DNA from: VRUE01 sp963697915 | GTDB lineage: Bacteria > Actinomycetota > Thermoleophilia > Solirubrobacterales > 70-9 | Assembly: GCA_963697915.1 (NCBI GenBank) | Contig: OY969103.1 | Coordinates: 496,001 to 560,000 of the forward strand | Reading direction: 5' to 3' | Length of the DNA: 64,000 nucleotides | Shown here: positions 45,584 to 56,416 of the stretch, piece by piece | How positions within the stretch are numbered: position 1 is the first letter of the stretch | How the letters are laid out: every line of letters starts with the position of its first letter | Translations under genes and position numbers: made by a program | Notes under the pieces: generated by a model | What the model saw: only the letters and a program-made list of their open reading frames with translations | Told to the model about the DNA's origin: nothing | Database searches by the model: none

Positions 45584-45799
45584 CTAAGACAACAAGTTAC
45601 CAGCAGTCGACAGCGCGATCAGCCACAACACGGCCACCAAGCCGACAAGTCCGCCCATCGTCGTAGCCCGCCTCAGTTTCACGTCTGACTCGCCGGAAAG
45701 GCTCGGTCGTGCATGCCCAAGAAATCCGCCCACAGCGATCCCGCCGGCCATGAGTCCGACGACTGTCGCCATCTGGGCGAGAAGATCCCCCGCGAACAT
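45584..45799 (-). CDS. Small two-helix membrane protein
   Basis: 71 residues from the ATG at 45799 (an in-frame GTG-like start further upstream is possible). Hydrophobic segments MATVVGLMAGGIAVGGFLG and GGLVGLVAVLWLIALSTAG, joined by a charged loop HARPSLSGESDVKLRRAT. Shares DLLA, GH and RATxxGxLxG with the 36272-36481 protein. Follows the ETF dehydrogenase gene on the same strand. Confidence 0.5.
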   Translation of the reverse strand: MFAGDLLAQMATVVGLMAGGIAVGGFLGHARPSLSGESDVKLRRATTMGGLVGLVAVLWLIALSTAGNLLS

Positions 45800-45866
45800 G
45801 GCCCGACCGTAGGAGCCCACAACGCGCGCGTGGCGCGCTGATCGAGCCAATTGTGAAACGCGGCTG

Positions 45867-47576
45867 CTACGTCTCCTGGTAAAGCGGCCCGTCGCCGCCC
45901 TCGGGGAGGGTCAGGCGACCGCCCTTGGCGGTGATCGCGCCGCACTGCACGCAGTTCGAGGCGGTGACGTGGACGTCGACCTCGGCGGCCCCGTTCTCGA
46001 GCTGCTCGTCGGGAATCTCGTAGACCTGGGCCGGGCACATCGAGACCCAGGTCTGGGCGAGCTCACGCGGCACCCGGGTCTGGATGCGGACGTGGTTGGG
46101 CGCGTCGTCGCGGGTCGCGTTGCCGGAGAGGAAGACCGAGTCGAGCTTGCTGAAGGTCACCTCGTTGTCGTACTGGCCGTAGCGGTCGCCGGCCTTGCCC
46201 AGCTCCACCGCCGGCTCGGCGTTGTCCTCGACCTTCCAGTGGCCACCTGGGAAGGCGCCTTTGGTGGCGACCATCGAGGAGCCCATCATGCCGCCGAAGA
46301 TCAGGCCCTTGCTCAGCGGCTGCTTCATGTTGCGCGAGCGGTAGAGGTCCTTCTCGATCACCGAGTCGCGGATCATCGCGTCGTAGTTCTCGAAGTTGAC
46401 CGAGTCGATGTCCTTCTTCAGCGACTCGACGATCGCCTCCGCCGCGTACATGCCAGCGTGCATCGCGTAGTGGACACCCGCGAGTTCGGCGATGTTGACC
46501 ATCCCGGCGGCGTCGCCGGCGACCAGCATGCCCGGCACCGAGAAGCGCTTCGGCAGCGCCCAGTAACCGCCTGAGGGAATCGTCTTCGCGCCCCAGCCGA
46601 CCCGCTTGCCGCCCTCGATGATCTTGGCGATGAAGGGGTGCTCCTTGAAGCGCTGCACCTCGTCGTGGACGGAGAAGGTGGCGTCGGTGTAGTCGAGACC
46701 GACGACGAGGCCGAAGCAGACCTTGTCCTCACCCATCGGGTAGATGAAGCTGCCGCCGGCCTCCTTGTAGCGGGGGCCCCAGCGCAGCGGCCAGCCGAGC
46801 GTGTGGATCACCCGGTCGAGCGGCTTCGGCACCTCCCAGATCTCCTTGACCCCGAGCTCCCACGCCTGGGGGTCGGAGCCGTCACGCATGTCGAAGTAGT
46901 CGAAGGCGGAGTAGGTCAGGTGGCCGATCGTGCCCTCGGCCAACACGGTCGCCTTGGCGACGACGTCGGCACCGGGCTCGAAGTTGCCGAGCTCCTCGCC
47001 GTCTTTACCGCGGCCGCGGTCGCCGGAGCGCACGCCCTTGACGATCCGATCCTCGACCAGGAGCTTGGTCGCGGCGGTCTCGGCGAGGATGTAGACGCCG
47101 GCTTCCTCGGCTTTGTCGGCGAGGAAGCGACCCAGTTTCGAGACCGAGAGCGTGTAGGTGCCCTCTTTGCGGAAGTTGGGCGGCGCCGGCTTCAGCGGGA
47201 ACGCTTTCTTCGGGGTGAGGAAGTAGGTCGCGTCCTTGGTCACCTCCTGGTAGACCGCCGGCCACTCCTCCGGCTTCATGTCCGGGAAGAGCCTGGTCAG
47301 CGCCGAGGGGTCGACGTTCGCCCCGGAGAGCAGGTGCGCGCCGGAGACTTTGCCCTTCTCGATCACCGCGACCGGGACTTCGCCCAGCTTCTCGGTCAGC
47401 TCGGGCTCGTCCTCGAGCAGCTGCATCAGGCGGTTGGCGCAAGCGAGGCCTGCCGGCCCACCACCGACGATCGCGACCCCAACCTCGATCCGGTCGTCGA
47501 CCGGGTCGGTCGGCGGGCCGATTACGTCGTTGGACTCGAACGGCGGTGGGAAATCGATGGGCTTGACGGCAGGCAT
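45867..47576 (-). CDS. Electron transfer flavoprotein-ubiquinone oxidoreductase
   Basis: Passes electrons from reduced ETF to quinone at the membrane. 569 residues: FAD motif VAIVGGGPAGLACANRL, quinone/membrane regions, ATKGAFPGGHWKVED, and the C-terminal Fe-S part with C514 (MCPAQVYE), C542 and C545 (NCVQCGA). The fourth cluster ligand of the family would be at 548, which is Ile. Downstream of etfB and etfA in the same direction. Confidence 0.93.
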   Translation of the reverse strand: MPAVKPIDFPPPFESNDVIGPPTDPVDDRIEVGVAIVGGGPAGLACANRLMQLLEDEPELTEKLGEVPVAVIEKGKVSGAHLLSGANVDPSALTRLFPDMKPEEWPAVYQEVTKDATYFLTPKKAFPLKPAPPNFRKEGTYTLSVSKLGRFLADKAEEAGVYILAETAATKLLVEDRIVKGVRSGDRGRGKDGEELGNFEPGADVVAKATVLAEGTIGHLTYSAFDYFDMRDGSDPQAWELGVKEIWEVPKPLDRVIHTLGWPLRWGPRYKEAGGSFIYPMGEDKVCFGLVVGLDYTDATFSVHDEVQRFKEHPFIAKIIEGGKRVGWGAKTIPSGGYWALPKRFSVPGMLVAGDAAGMVNIAELAGVHYAMHAGMYAAEAIVESLKKDIDSVNFENYDAMIRDSVIEKDLYRSRNMKQPLSKGLIFGGMMGSSMVATKGAFPGGHWKVEDNAEPAVELGKAGDRYGQYDNEVTFSKLDSVFLSGNATRDDAPNHVRIQTRVPRELAQTWVSMCPAQVYEIPDEQLENGAAEVDVHVTASNCVQCGAITAKGGRLTLPEGGDGPLYQET

Positions 47577-47605
47577 CTCTTGCTCCTTTACGCAGTCGAA
47601 GGTGA

Positions 47606-47623
47606 CTGAGCCGGTCGGCTCAG
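47606..47623 (-). terminator. Palindrome overlapping the etfA stop codon
   Basis: CTGAGCCG-GT-CGGCTCAG has perfect 8-base arms; the etfA stop (47622-47620) lies in one arm. It precedes the ETF dehydrogenase start by 29 bases. No U-tract. Confidence 0.5.
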
Positions 47624-48594
47624 CCGCCCTTCTTCGCCTTGATCGCCTCGGTCAGCTTGGGGACGATCTTGTGCAGATCGCCGACCACGCCGAGATCCGA
47701 GAACTCGAAGATCGGCGCGTTCTGGTCCTTGTTGATCGCGAGGATGTTCTCCGAGCTCTGCATCCCGACCTTGTGCTGGATCGCGCCGGAGATCCCGGCG
47801 GCCAGGTAGAGCTTCGGCGCGACCGTCTTGCCGGTCTGACCGATCTGGGCCGCGTAGGGGTACCAGCCGGCGTCGACCACGGCGCGGGTCGCGGCAACCG
47901 CCCCGCCCATCGCCTCGGCCAGTTCCTCGCACTGCTTGAACCCCTCGGCGGCACCGAGGCCGCGACCGCCGCCGACGAGGATCTCCGCGTCCTCGATGTT
48001 GACGTCGGCGCCGCGCTGCTCGCCGCGCTGGACCATCTTCGCCTTGGTCGACCAGGGCGAGAGCTCGACCTCGACGTCGACGACCTCGGCGGTGCCGCCG
48101 CTCTCGTTGGCGTCGAAGGCGTTGAGGCGGCCGATGATGATCCCCGGCTCGGCGACGTAGCCGACGTCGGCGATCTGGGAGTCCTGCAGGATCGGGCGCT
48201 CGGCAACGAGCTTGCCGTCCTGGACCTTGACCTCGGTGACCTCCATCGTCACGCCGGCGCCCAGACGCGCGGTCAGGCCGGCGCCGATCTCGAAGCCGAG
48301 CAGGCCGCCGCCGAAGAGGGCGTAGCTGAAGCCCTCGTCCTGGATCACCTTGGCCATCGCGTCGACGATCGGCTGGGCGAGGCCCTCGGGCACGCTCTTG
48401 GCCCGGTAGACCTTGCTCGCGCCCCAGTTGCCGAGCCCGGCGCAGGCGTCGTCAGCGATCTCGCCGACTACCAGCACGGCGGCCTCGCCGCCGATCTGAC
48501 CGGCCAGCTTGGCCGCCTCGGAGATCGCCCCGAGCGAGTTCTTGTTGAAGTTGCCCTCGTCGTCGTGCAGGGCGTAAGTCAGGATGCCTGCCAT
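47620..48594 (-). CDS. etfA: Electron transfer flavoprotein alpha subunit
   Basis: 324 residues. Carries the FAD: C-terminal domain with VGGGRGLGAAEGF, ATRAVVDAGWYPYAAQIGQTGKTV and LYLAAGISGAIQHKVGMQ. The N-terminal domain resembles EtfB. The ATG directly follows the etfB stop (TAGATG). Acts with EtfB as soluble acceptor for acyl-CoA dehydrogenases such as that at 60187. Confidence 0.96.
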   Translation of the reverse strand: MAGILTYALHDDEGNFNKNSLGAISEAAKLAGQIGGEAAVLVVGEIADDACAGLGNWGASKVYRAKSVPEGLAQPIVDAMAKVIQDEGFSYALFGGGLLGFEIGAGLTARLGAGVTMEVTEVKVQDGKLVAERPILQDSQIADVGYVAEPGIIIGRLNAFDANESGGTAEVVDVEVELSPWSTKAKMVQRGEQRGADVNIEDAEILVGGGRGLGAAEGFKQCEELAEAMGGAVAATRAVVDAGWYPYAAQIGQTGKTVAPKLYLAAGISGAIQHKVGMQSSENILAINKDQNAPIFEFSDLGVVGDLHKIVPKLTEAIKAKKGG

Positions 48595-49386
48595 CTAGAT
48601 CAGCTTCCTCTCGTCGAGCCAGGCGACGATCTTCTCGACCGTCTCGTTGGTGTCCTCGTCCTCGATGATCTCCCCGGCCTCCTTGGGCGGCGGCGGGTTG
48701 AGCGCCAGGACCGCGGTCTTGGAGCCGGCCTCGCCGACCATGCCGCCGTCGATGCCGACGTCGCCGGTCGCCTTGCCGTCGAGCGGTTTTTTCTTCGCGC
48801 CCATGATCGCTTTGAGGCTGGGGTAGCGGGGCTCGTTGATCGCGTCGCCGACGCTGATCACGGCCGGCAGCTCGATCTCGACCGTGTCGTAGCCGTACTC
48901 GGCCTGGCGCTCGCAGCGCAGCTTGCCGTCGGTGACGTCGATCTTGATCACCTGGGTCAGCGAGGGCATCTGCAGGTGGTCGGCGACGACGGCGCCGATC
49001 GTGTAGCACTCGCCGTCGTCCGACTGCTGGCCGAGCAGGACCAGGTCGGGGCTCTCGGACTCGAGCACCTTGGCCAGCGAGTAGCCGGTCGCGCACACGT
49101 CCGAGCCCGCGAGGGCGTCGTCGGAGAGGTGCACCGAACGGTCGGCGCCGAGGGCCACTGCCTTGTGCAGGGCGCGGACGGCGGAGTCGGGGCCCATCGT
49201 CACGGCGACGACTTCCTCGACCGGAATTGCGCCGCCCTCCTTGATCTGCATGGCGGCCTCGATGGCATGGGTGTCGAAGGGGTTCAGGTTTTTCTCGCCG
49301 CTGCGATCCAGGCGCTTCGACCCAGGGTCGATTCGCTTCTGTACCGCGGCGTCCGGAACCTCCTTGACCAGGACGCAGATCTTCAA
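48595..49386 (-). CDS. etfB: Electron transfer flavoprotein beta subunit
   Basis: 263 residues. MKICVLVKEVPDA start from TTG 49386, 7 bases after AAGGAGG; the in-frame TTG at 49392 is too close to the site. NPFDTHAIEAAMQIKEGG, VTMGPDSAVRALHKAVALGAD and VLLGQQSDDGECYTIG are typical. First gene of etfB-etfA-ETF dehydrogenase. A FadR-like palindrome and a CRP-like site lie upstream. Confidence 0.96.
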   Translation of the reverse strand: MKICVLVKEVPDAAVQKRIDPGSKRLDRSGEKNLNPFDTHAIEAAMQIKEGGAIPVEEVVAVTMGPDSAVRALHKAVALGADRSVHLSDDALAGSDVCATGYSLAKVLESESPDLVLLGQQSDDGECYTIGAVVADHLQMPSLTQVIKIDVTDGKLRCERQAEYGYDTVEIELPAVISVGDAINEPRYPSLKAIMGAKKKPLDGKATGDVGIDGGMVGEAGSKTAVLALNPPPPKEAGEIIEDEDTNETVEKIVAWLDERKLI

Positions 49387-49419
49387 GTTCAAGCCTCCTT
49401 GGAATGTCTCTCAGGCTGG

Positions 49420-49435
49420 TTGACTGACCAGTCAA
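49420..49435. promoter_or_regulatory. FadR-like palindrome upstream of etfB
   Basis: TTGACTG-AC-CAGTCAA, perfect 7-base arms, 34 bases before the etfB start. It resembles operators of TetR-type regulators of fatty-acid degradation genes, which fits the operon. The cognate regulator is not identified in the window. Confidence 0.65.
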
Positions 49436-49473
49436 TCAGTCTACCTGCACACGGGGACGTGTGGGATTCGGCG

Positions 49474-49487
49474 GTGATCGATATCAC
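49474..49487. promoter_or_regulatory. CRP-like binding site upstream of etfB
   Basis: GTGA-TCGATA-TCAC matches the CRP/FNR-family core (GTGA-N6-TCAC) exactly. It is about 88 bases upstream of the etfB start and 38 from the FadR-like site. A chance match is possible for eight fixed bases, but location and symmetry support it. Confidence 0.4.
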
Positions 49488-49524
49488 ATGGCGGCCGACG
49501 GCCGGGACGCCGCTGTGGCCGCGC

Positions 49525-49950
49525 TCAGGCGCCGCTGGCGTGGCGCTCTTCGGCGCCCTCGCGGATGAAATCGACGATCTCGTCGGTTCCCGCCCCCGGA
49601 GTGAAGACGGCGGCGACGCCGAGCCCCTTGAGCTCGGGGATGTCCTCGGCCGGGATCGTGCCGCCGACCGTGACCAGGACGTCGTCGACCCCCTGCTCGG
49701 CGAGCAGGGCGACGACTTTGGGCACCAGGGTCATGTGGGCGCCGGAGAGGATCGAGAGGCCGACCGCGTCGGCGTCCTCCTGGATCACCGTCTCGGCGAT
49801 CTGCTCCGGGGTCTGGTGCAGGCCGGTGTAGATGACCTCCATGCCGGCGTCGCGCAGGGCGCGGGCGATGATCTTGGCGCCGCGGTCGTGCCCGTCCAAG
49901 CCGGGCTTGGCGACGACGACGCGGATCTTGCGGGCGGTTGCGGCCTCCAT
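49525..49950 (-). CDS. Methylmalonyl-CoA mutase, B12-binding small chain
   Basis: 141 residues, a stand-alone cobalamin domain. RVVVAKPGLDGHDRGAKIIARALRD has the DxHxxG motif with H21 as lower B12 ligand; SILSGAHMTLVPKVV and VTVGGTIPAEDI complete the Rossmann-like fold. Works with the catalytic chain encoded 76 bases upstream to form a two-chain mutase. Confidence 0.93.
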   Translation of the reverse strand: MEAATARKIRVVVAKPGLDGHDRGAKIIARALRDAGMEVIYTGLHQTPEQIAETVIQEDADAVGLSILSGAHMTLVPKVVALLAEQGVDDVLVTVGGTIPAEDIPELKGLGVAAVFTPGAGTDEIVDFIREGAEERHASGA

Positions 49951-49977
49951 CGGAGCCGGAAGGTTAATCCACTCCCG

Positions 49978-50026
49978 CCATCCCCACGCGTTTTCCCTCC
50001 ATTTCAGTGAGAACGCGTGAGGATGG
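49978..50026 (-). terminator. 18-base-arm hairpin between the two mutase genes
   Basis: CCATCCCCACGCGTTTTC (49978-49995) and GAGAACGCGTGAGGATGG (50009-50026) are inverted copies with 16 of 18 matches and a 13-base loop. It begins at the first base after the large-chain stop. Between two subunits of one enzyme it more likely tunes relative expression than ends transcription. Confidence 0.55.
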
Positions 50027-51649
<1,623 letters not shown>

Positions 51650-51658
51650 GCGGACAGT

Positions 51659-54220
51659 CTAGGTGGCCCTACGCCCGCAGCCTCTCTTCCGCAGCGCCTT
51701 CCGCGCGGTCTTCGCCGCGGCCCGCCCACACCTGGCCTGGGCGCGAACCCGTTTCGCGCAAGCCTTTCTCCGGCTCCCCTCGAGCATTCCGCACTGCTTC
51801 TCCACCCGTTGCCGGATCCGGCAGGCGGTGCGGCGCTCTCCCTTCAGCCCCTTGCACGATCTGGCGCCTCGGGAGCCGCTCGGAACTGGGAGCGTCGCGT
51901 TCGCCCCAGCCTGCCCCCCGGTGGGCCCGTCCTGGGACGGGGACGTCACCGTGATCTCGATCGCCGCCTGCGCCGAGCCGAAAGTCGCGTTGACGGCTCG
52001 CACCTTGACCGTGTCCACGCCGGAGGCATCCCCCTGCGCCGTGTAGCTGATTCCGCTGGGGGTCGCGGTCGCGGTGCCCTTCTGTCCGGGTACGTCCACG
52101 ACGAAGGAAAGCGCGCCGCCACCGGGATTGGTCGCCTCGAGAGGTATCTCGACCGTGCCACCCGGCGCGACCGTCGCCTTCGCGCCCTCGACGGTCGGCG
52201 GGTTCAGGTCGACCGCGAGGCCGAACTCCTCGGCGAAGCCTCGAATCGACTCGGGGTCGGCCGCCTGGACGGCCTCCTCCGCCGTGGGCTCGTCGGGGGC
52301 CGGCCCGCCCAGATCGAGCTGCTCGGCGTTGTTCTGCGCATAGAAATCCGGTTCCTCCCCGTACTGGCCGGGCAGGAAGGTGAGCGCCCCGATCGGCTCG
52401 CCCGACCGCCAGTCCAGGTTGACGACCTGAGTGCGTGAGTAGTCGATCCGCGCCCCGAAGCCCAACGGGCCCGGGATGCCGAAGTTCGAGTAGCTGTAGG
52501 TCATGACGCTCTTGTACTCCGGAGCATGGGTGGGGAGCGACCTGGCTCCGTGATGGTCCAGCCCCAGCAGGTGACCAAGCTCGTGGACGGCATTCGTGGC
52601 CTCGACGAAGTTCACCGCCGAGCCAGGCGTGGTCTCGAGCTCGAGCGCGGCTGCCCAGGCGTCGACCGGAAATGCCGTCCACGCGAAGCTGTTCTTGAGC
52701 TTGGCTTTGCCCACCGCGTTCGGGTTCCGATCGAAGTTCAGCATCCACTTGTAGATCTGGGGTACGCCTCCACCACCGAACTCCGGGCTGGCCGCGAATG
52801 AGGAGTACGTGGTAACCCGCTGGATGTCGTCCTGCCTGAGGTCGAAATCACCGACGACCGATGCTGGCACGGAGGGGCCGCGCTGAACGTGGAGAGACAC
52901 CCCATCGACCCCATCGGGGTTGCCGAGCGGAGCGGTGGCGAAGACCTGCCGCATCCGGTCGAACACCTGCTCGTCGAACTCCTGACCCGATTCGAAGTCG
53001 TAGCGCAGGAAGAGATCCTTGTGGTCCCAGCGCGCGCCTCGGCCGGGCAGGTCGAGGTACTTGCCCTTCACCCAGACGCCGTTCTGCTCCCAGTGGGTGG
53101 GTATGCCGTCATCGTCATGATCCGGCCAGTCCCACCAGTTGGACGAGAGCGAGAACGGAACGGGGACGTTGCGGGGGTCGTTCTGCGGACGGACCCGGTA
53201 CCAGCGCATGGTCTGGCCGAGCGCATCGCTCGCTTTGACGACGAGCGAGGCGCCGCTCTCGACCCCGCCGTCTATCTGGCAGCGGGCGCGGGTCGCGCCG
53301 GAGAAGGGAGCGATGTCGCAATCGGCGTCGGCACCCGTCGCCTCGACCTCCAGCGTCACGGGGCCCGCGTCTGAGCCGACCGTCCAGGTGACTTCTTTCG
53401 GGGTCAGGATCGTGCTGCAATTCGAGGGGCCGTTGGTTTCGGTCGGACCGGTCCACAGCATTCCGTCGTGGTGGCTGCCGTCCGAGCAGGAAGCGCCCCG
53501 ATCCAGGAAGTTCTGGATGTTCTGGATGATCGGCACTCGCTCAGGGTCGTTGAGCCAATCGATGTCCATGAGGAGCGCGATCCGCCCTCGATCCGAGATC
53601 ATGTCCTTGTCGGACCAGACCCCGCCCACGGGGGTGGTCTCGTTGCTCGCGAAGACGTTGTGCGCGTTGATGCCGCCAAGCCCCGCCATCCCACCTGGCG
53701 AGTGCGGAACGAAGTCGACGAGCAGGTTCGGCGCCGAGGCGACGTGGTCGGTTACCGACGGGTTGAAGGTGAAGGGAGCCGGGATGTCGCCGAGATCGCC
53801 GACCTGGACGTCCTGGTCCTCGAGCAGGGACCGGAGAACGGCTTCGACGTCGTCGTTCAGTTCCTCGCAACAGGGGCGCTCACCGGTCAGGTAGGCGCTT
53901 CCACCCTCCCGGATGTAGGTGATCAGCCGTTCTCGTTCGTCGAGGGAGAGGCCGCTGTATGCCTCGACGTACCAGATGCTCGAGTAGCCGCCCAGCGCCT
54001 CGGGAAGGGTCGTGCTGCGCTGAACCACATGCCCCAGCGAGGTCAGGGTGCTCGCGGCGTTGTTCCCCTCGCTGCCGTTGTCGTCCTCGCCGAAGACGAG
54101 CACGGTGCCGGCGAACGCGGGGCCCGGCAGGGCCATAGCCGTCATCACCTGAACCGATGCGCAGGCGACGACGAGCGCGAGAGCGACGCAGAGACTTCGG
54201 GTGCGACCTTGACTTTGCAT
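51659..54220 (-). CDS. Large secreted metzincin-type metalloprotease
   Basis: 853 residues. Signal peptide (to about 37), then a ThuA/flavodoxin-like segment (about 38-245, TVLVFGEDDNGSEGNN). The protease domain has the zinc site HELGHLLGLDH (546-556) and Met-turn SVMTY (M573). Next come a Gly/Pro-rich stretch, an Ig/cadherin-like domain near 685-765 (PGGTVEIPLEATNPGGG, TVKVRAVNATF), and a basic cysteine-containing tail (about 790-853). Target unknown; probably digests extracellular protein or remodels the surface. 9 bases upstream of the mutase gene. Confidence 0.82.
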   Translation of the reverse strand: MQSQGRTRSLCVALALVVACASVQVMTAMALPGPAFAGTVLVFGEDDNGSEGNNAASTLTSLGHVVQRSTTLPEALGGYSSIWYVEAYSGLSLDERERLITYIREGGSAYLTGERPCCEELNDDVEAVLRSLLEDQDVQVGDLGDIPAPFTFNPSVTDHVASAPNLLVDFVPHSPGGMAGLGGINAHNVFASNETTPVGGVWSDKDMISDRGRIALLMDIDWLNDPERVPIIQNIQNFLDRGASCSDGSHHDGMLWTGPTETNGPSNCSTILTPKEVTWTVGSDAGPVTLEVEATGADADCDIAPFSGATRARCQIDGGVESGASLVVKASDALGQTMRWYRVRPQNDPRNVPVPFSLSSNWWDWPDHDDDGIPTHWEQNGVWVKGKYLDLPGRGARWDHKDLFLRYDFESGQEFDEQVFDRMRQVFATAPLGNPDGVDGVSLHVQRGPSVPASVVGDFDLRQDDIQRVTTYSSFAASPEFGGGGVPQIYKWMLNFDRNPNAVGKAKLKNSFAWTAFPVDAWAAALELETTPGSAVNFVEATNAVHELGHLLGLDHHGARSLPTHAPEYKSVMTYSYSNFGIPGPLGFGARIDYSRTQVVNLDWRSGEPIGALTFLPGQYGEEPDFYAQNNAEQLDLGGPAPDEPTAEEAVQAADPESIRGFAEEFGLAVDLNPPTVEGAKATVAPGGTVEIPLEATNPGGGALSFVVDVPGQKGTATATPSGISYTAQGDASGVDTVKVRAVNATFGSAQAAIEITVTSPSQDGPTGGQAGANATLPVPSGSRGARSCKGLKGERRTACRIRQRVEKQCGMLEGSRRKACAKRVRAQARCGRAAAKTARKALRKRGCGRRAT

Positions 54221-54257
54221 GGGACTGTGAACCCTTCCTGCCGGAGTGCGATTTCTT

Positions 54258-54300
54258 GGTCACCAGCCAGGAACTCTCCGGTGACTGCCCATAAACGGGC
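54258..54300 (-). promoter_or_regulatory. Two stem-loops in the metalloprotease leader
   Basis: GTCACC (54259-54264) pairs with GGTGAC (54280-54285), and GCCC (54287-54290) with GGGC (54297-54300, loop ATAAAC). Together with the hairpin at 54304-54324 they form three consecutive stems before the metalloprotease start. No known riboswitch class is recognised. Confidence 0.4.
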
Positions 54301-54303
54301 GAT

Positions 54304-54324
54304 GCCCCGGCTTTCTTACGGGGC
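54304..54324 (-). terminator. Hairpin abutting the HAD-phosphatase stop codon
   Basis: GCCCCG (54304-54309) and CGGGGC (54319-54324) with a 9-base loop start at the first base after the HAD gene stop. A U-less intrinsic terminator is plausible. Confidence 0.55.
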
Positions 54325-55113
54325 TCAGCGGCGGGCGGCGAAGCGGCGGGGCGGCGGTACCCGGCGGCGGGCGGCGAAGCGGGAGGCGCCGAGGCCGGCG
54401 ACCGTGGCGAGCAGGGTGAAGGCGAGGGCGATGAGGCGGCGGCCGAGCTGCTCGAAGCGCATCGTCTGCCAGCCTTCCTCGCGGGCGAGCTCGGCCAGCG
54501 GCGGGTCCGGGTTGACGGCGACCGGGTGGCCGACGGCGCGCAGCATCGGCAGGTCCGAGAGCGAGTCGGAGTAGGCGTAGGACTGGGCGAGGTCGATCTC
54601 GTGCTGGGTGGCGAAGGCCTCCATCGCCTCGACCTTGCCCGGGCCGTAGACGAAGGGGCCGTCGAAGCGGCCGGTAAAGGCGCCCTCGCCGTCGACCTCG
54701 TACTTGGTGCCGATGCCGCCGTCCATGCCGAGCACCGCGGCCAGCGGCTCGACCACGCCGTGACCGGCGGCGCTGACGATGAAGGTGGCGCGGCCGGCGT
54801 CCTGGTGGGCGTAGACCTCGTCGAGCATCCGCGGGTAGACGCGGGGCAGGATCGCCGCCAGCACCTCCGGCGTCATCCGTTCGACGCTGCGCGCGGGCAC
54901 ACCGGTGATCGTGTCCCGAGCCACCCGCAGCACCTCCGTCAGACGCTCGTCGGTGGTCCCGCGCAGGCGGTAGCGCAGGTGCTCGACCGCCCAGCCGGCG
55001 AGCTGGCGGCGGCCGACCACCCCATGCCGGGTGGCGACGCGGGCGAACTGCATCCCCGACGAGCCCGCCATCAGGGTCTTGTCGAGGTCGAAGAAGGCAG
55101 CCGCCCGCTGCAC
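54325..55113 (-). CDS. HAD-IB (SerB-like) phosphatase with C-terminal membrane segment
   Basis: 262 residues. Catalytic FFDLDKTLM, motif II FIVSAAGHGV, and motif III YGPGKVEA plus YAYSDSLSDLPML. The family includes phosphoserine and lipid-phosphate phosphatases. A hydrophobic stretch (LIALAFTLLATVAGLGAS, about 226-243) anchors it, followed by a duplicated basic tail in which RRFAARR recurs; the DNA there is a short direct repeat. A membrane-lipid or polyprenyl phosphate substrate is possible. 4 bases after the thiolase gene. Confidence 0.88.
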   Translation of the reverse strand: MQRAAAFFDLDKTLMAGSSGMQFARVATRHGVVGRRQLAGWAVEHLRYRLRGTTDERLTEVLRVARDTITGVPARSVERMTPEVLAAILPRVYPRMLDEVYAHQDAGRATFIVSAAGHGVVEPLAAVLGMDGGIGTKYEVDGEGAFTGRFDGPFVYGPGKVEAMEAFATQHEIDLAQSYAYSDSLSDLPMLRAVGHPVAVNPDPPLAELAREEGWQTMRFEQLGRRLIALAFTLLATVAGLGASRFAARRRVPPPRRFAARR

Positions 55114-55117
55114 CGCC

Positions 55118-56293
<1,176 letters not shown>

Positions 56294-56416
56294 TTGGCGG
56301 CCTTTCTACGTCGGTTTATGCCGGGTCTCGGCTCGAATTTGGGCCGCATGGCCCTGTCCAAAAGATAACGGTAACGACGAGGGACGAAGCGTGAGCAAGC
56401 GCATAGACTCGGCCCC

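Noticed and set aside
49448..49463. CACACG-GGGA-CGTGTG inverted repeat upstream of etfB
   Set aside because: Real but short; lies between two better-supported sites and matches no known operator, so not called separately.
47278..50010. 910-codon plus-strand frame
   Set aside because: Antisense of the ETF genes and the mutase small chain.
54329..54385. Direct repeat of a GGCGGGCGGCGAAGCGG-like unit
   Set aside because: It lies within the coding end of the HAD gene and encodes the duplicated RRFAARR tail; a simple local duplication, not a mobile element.
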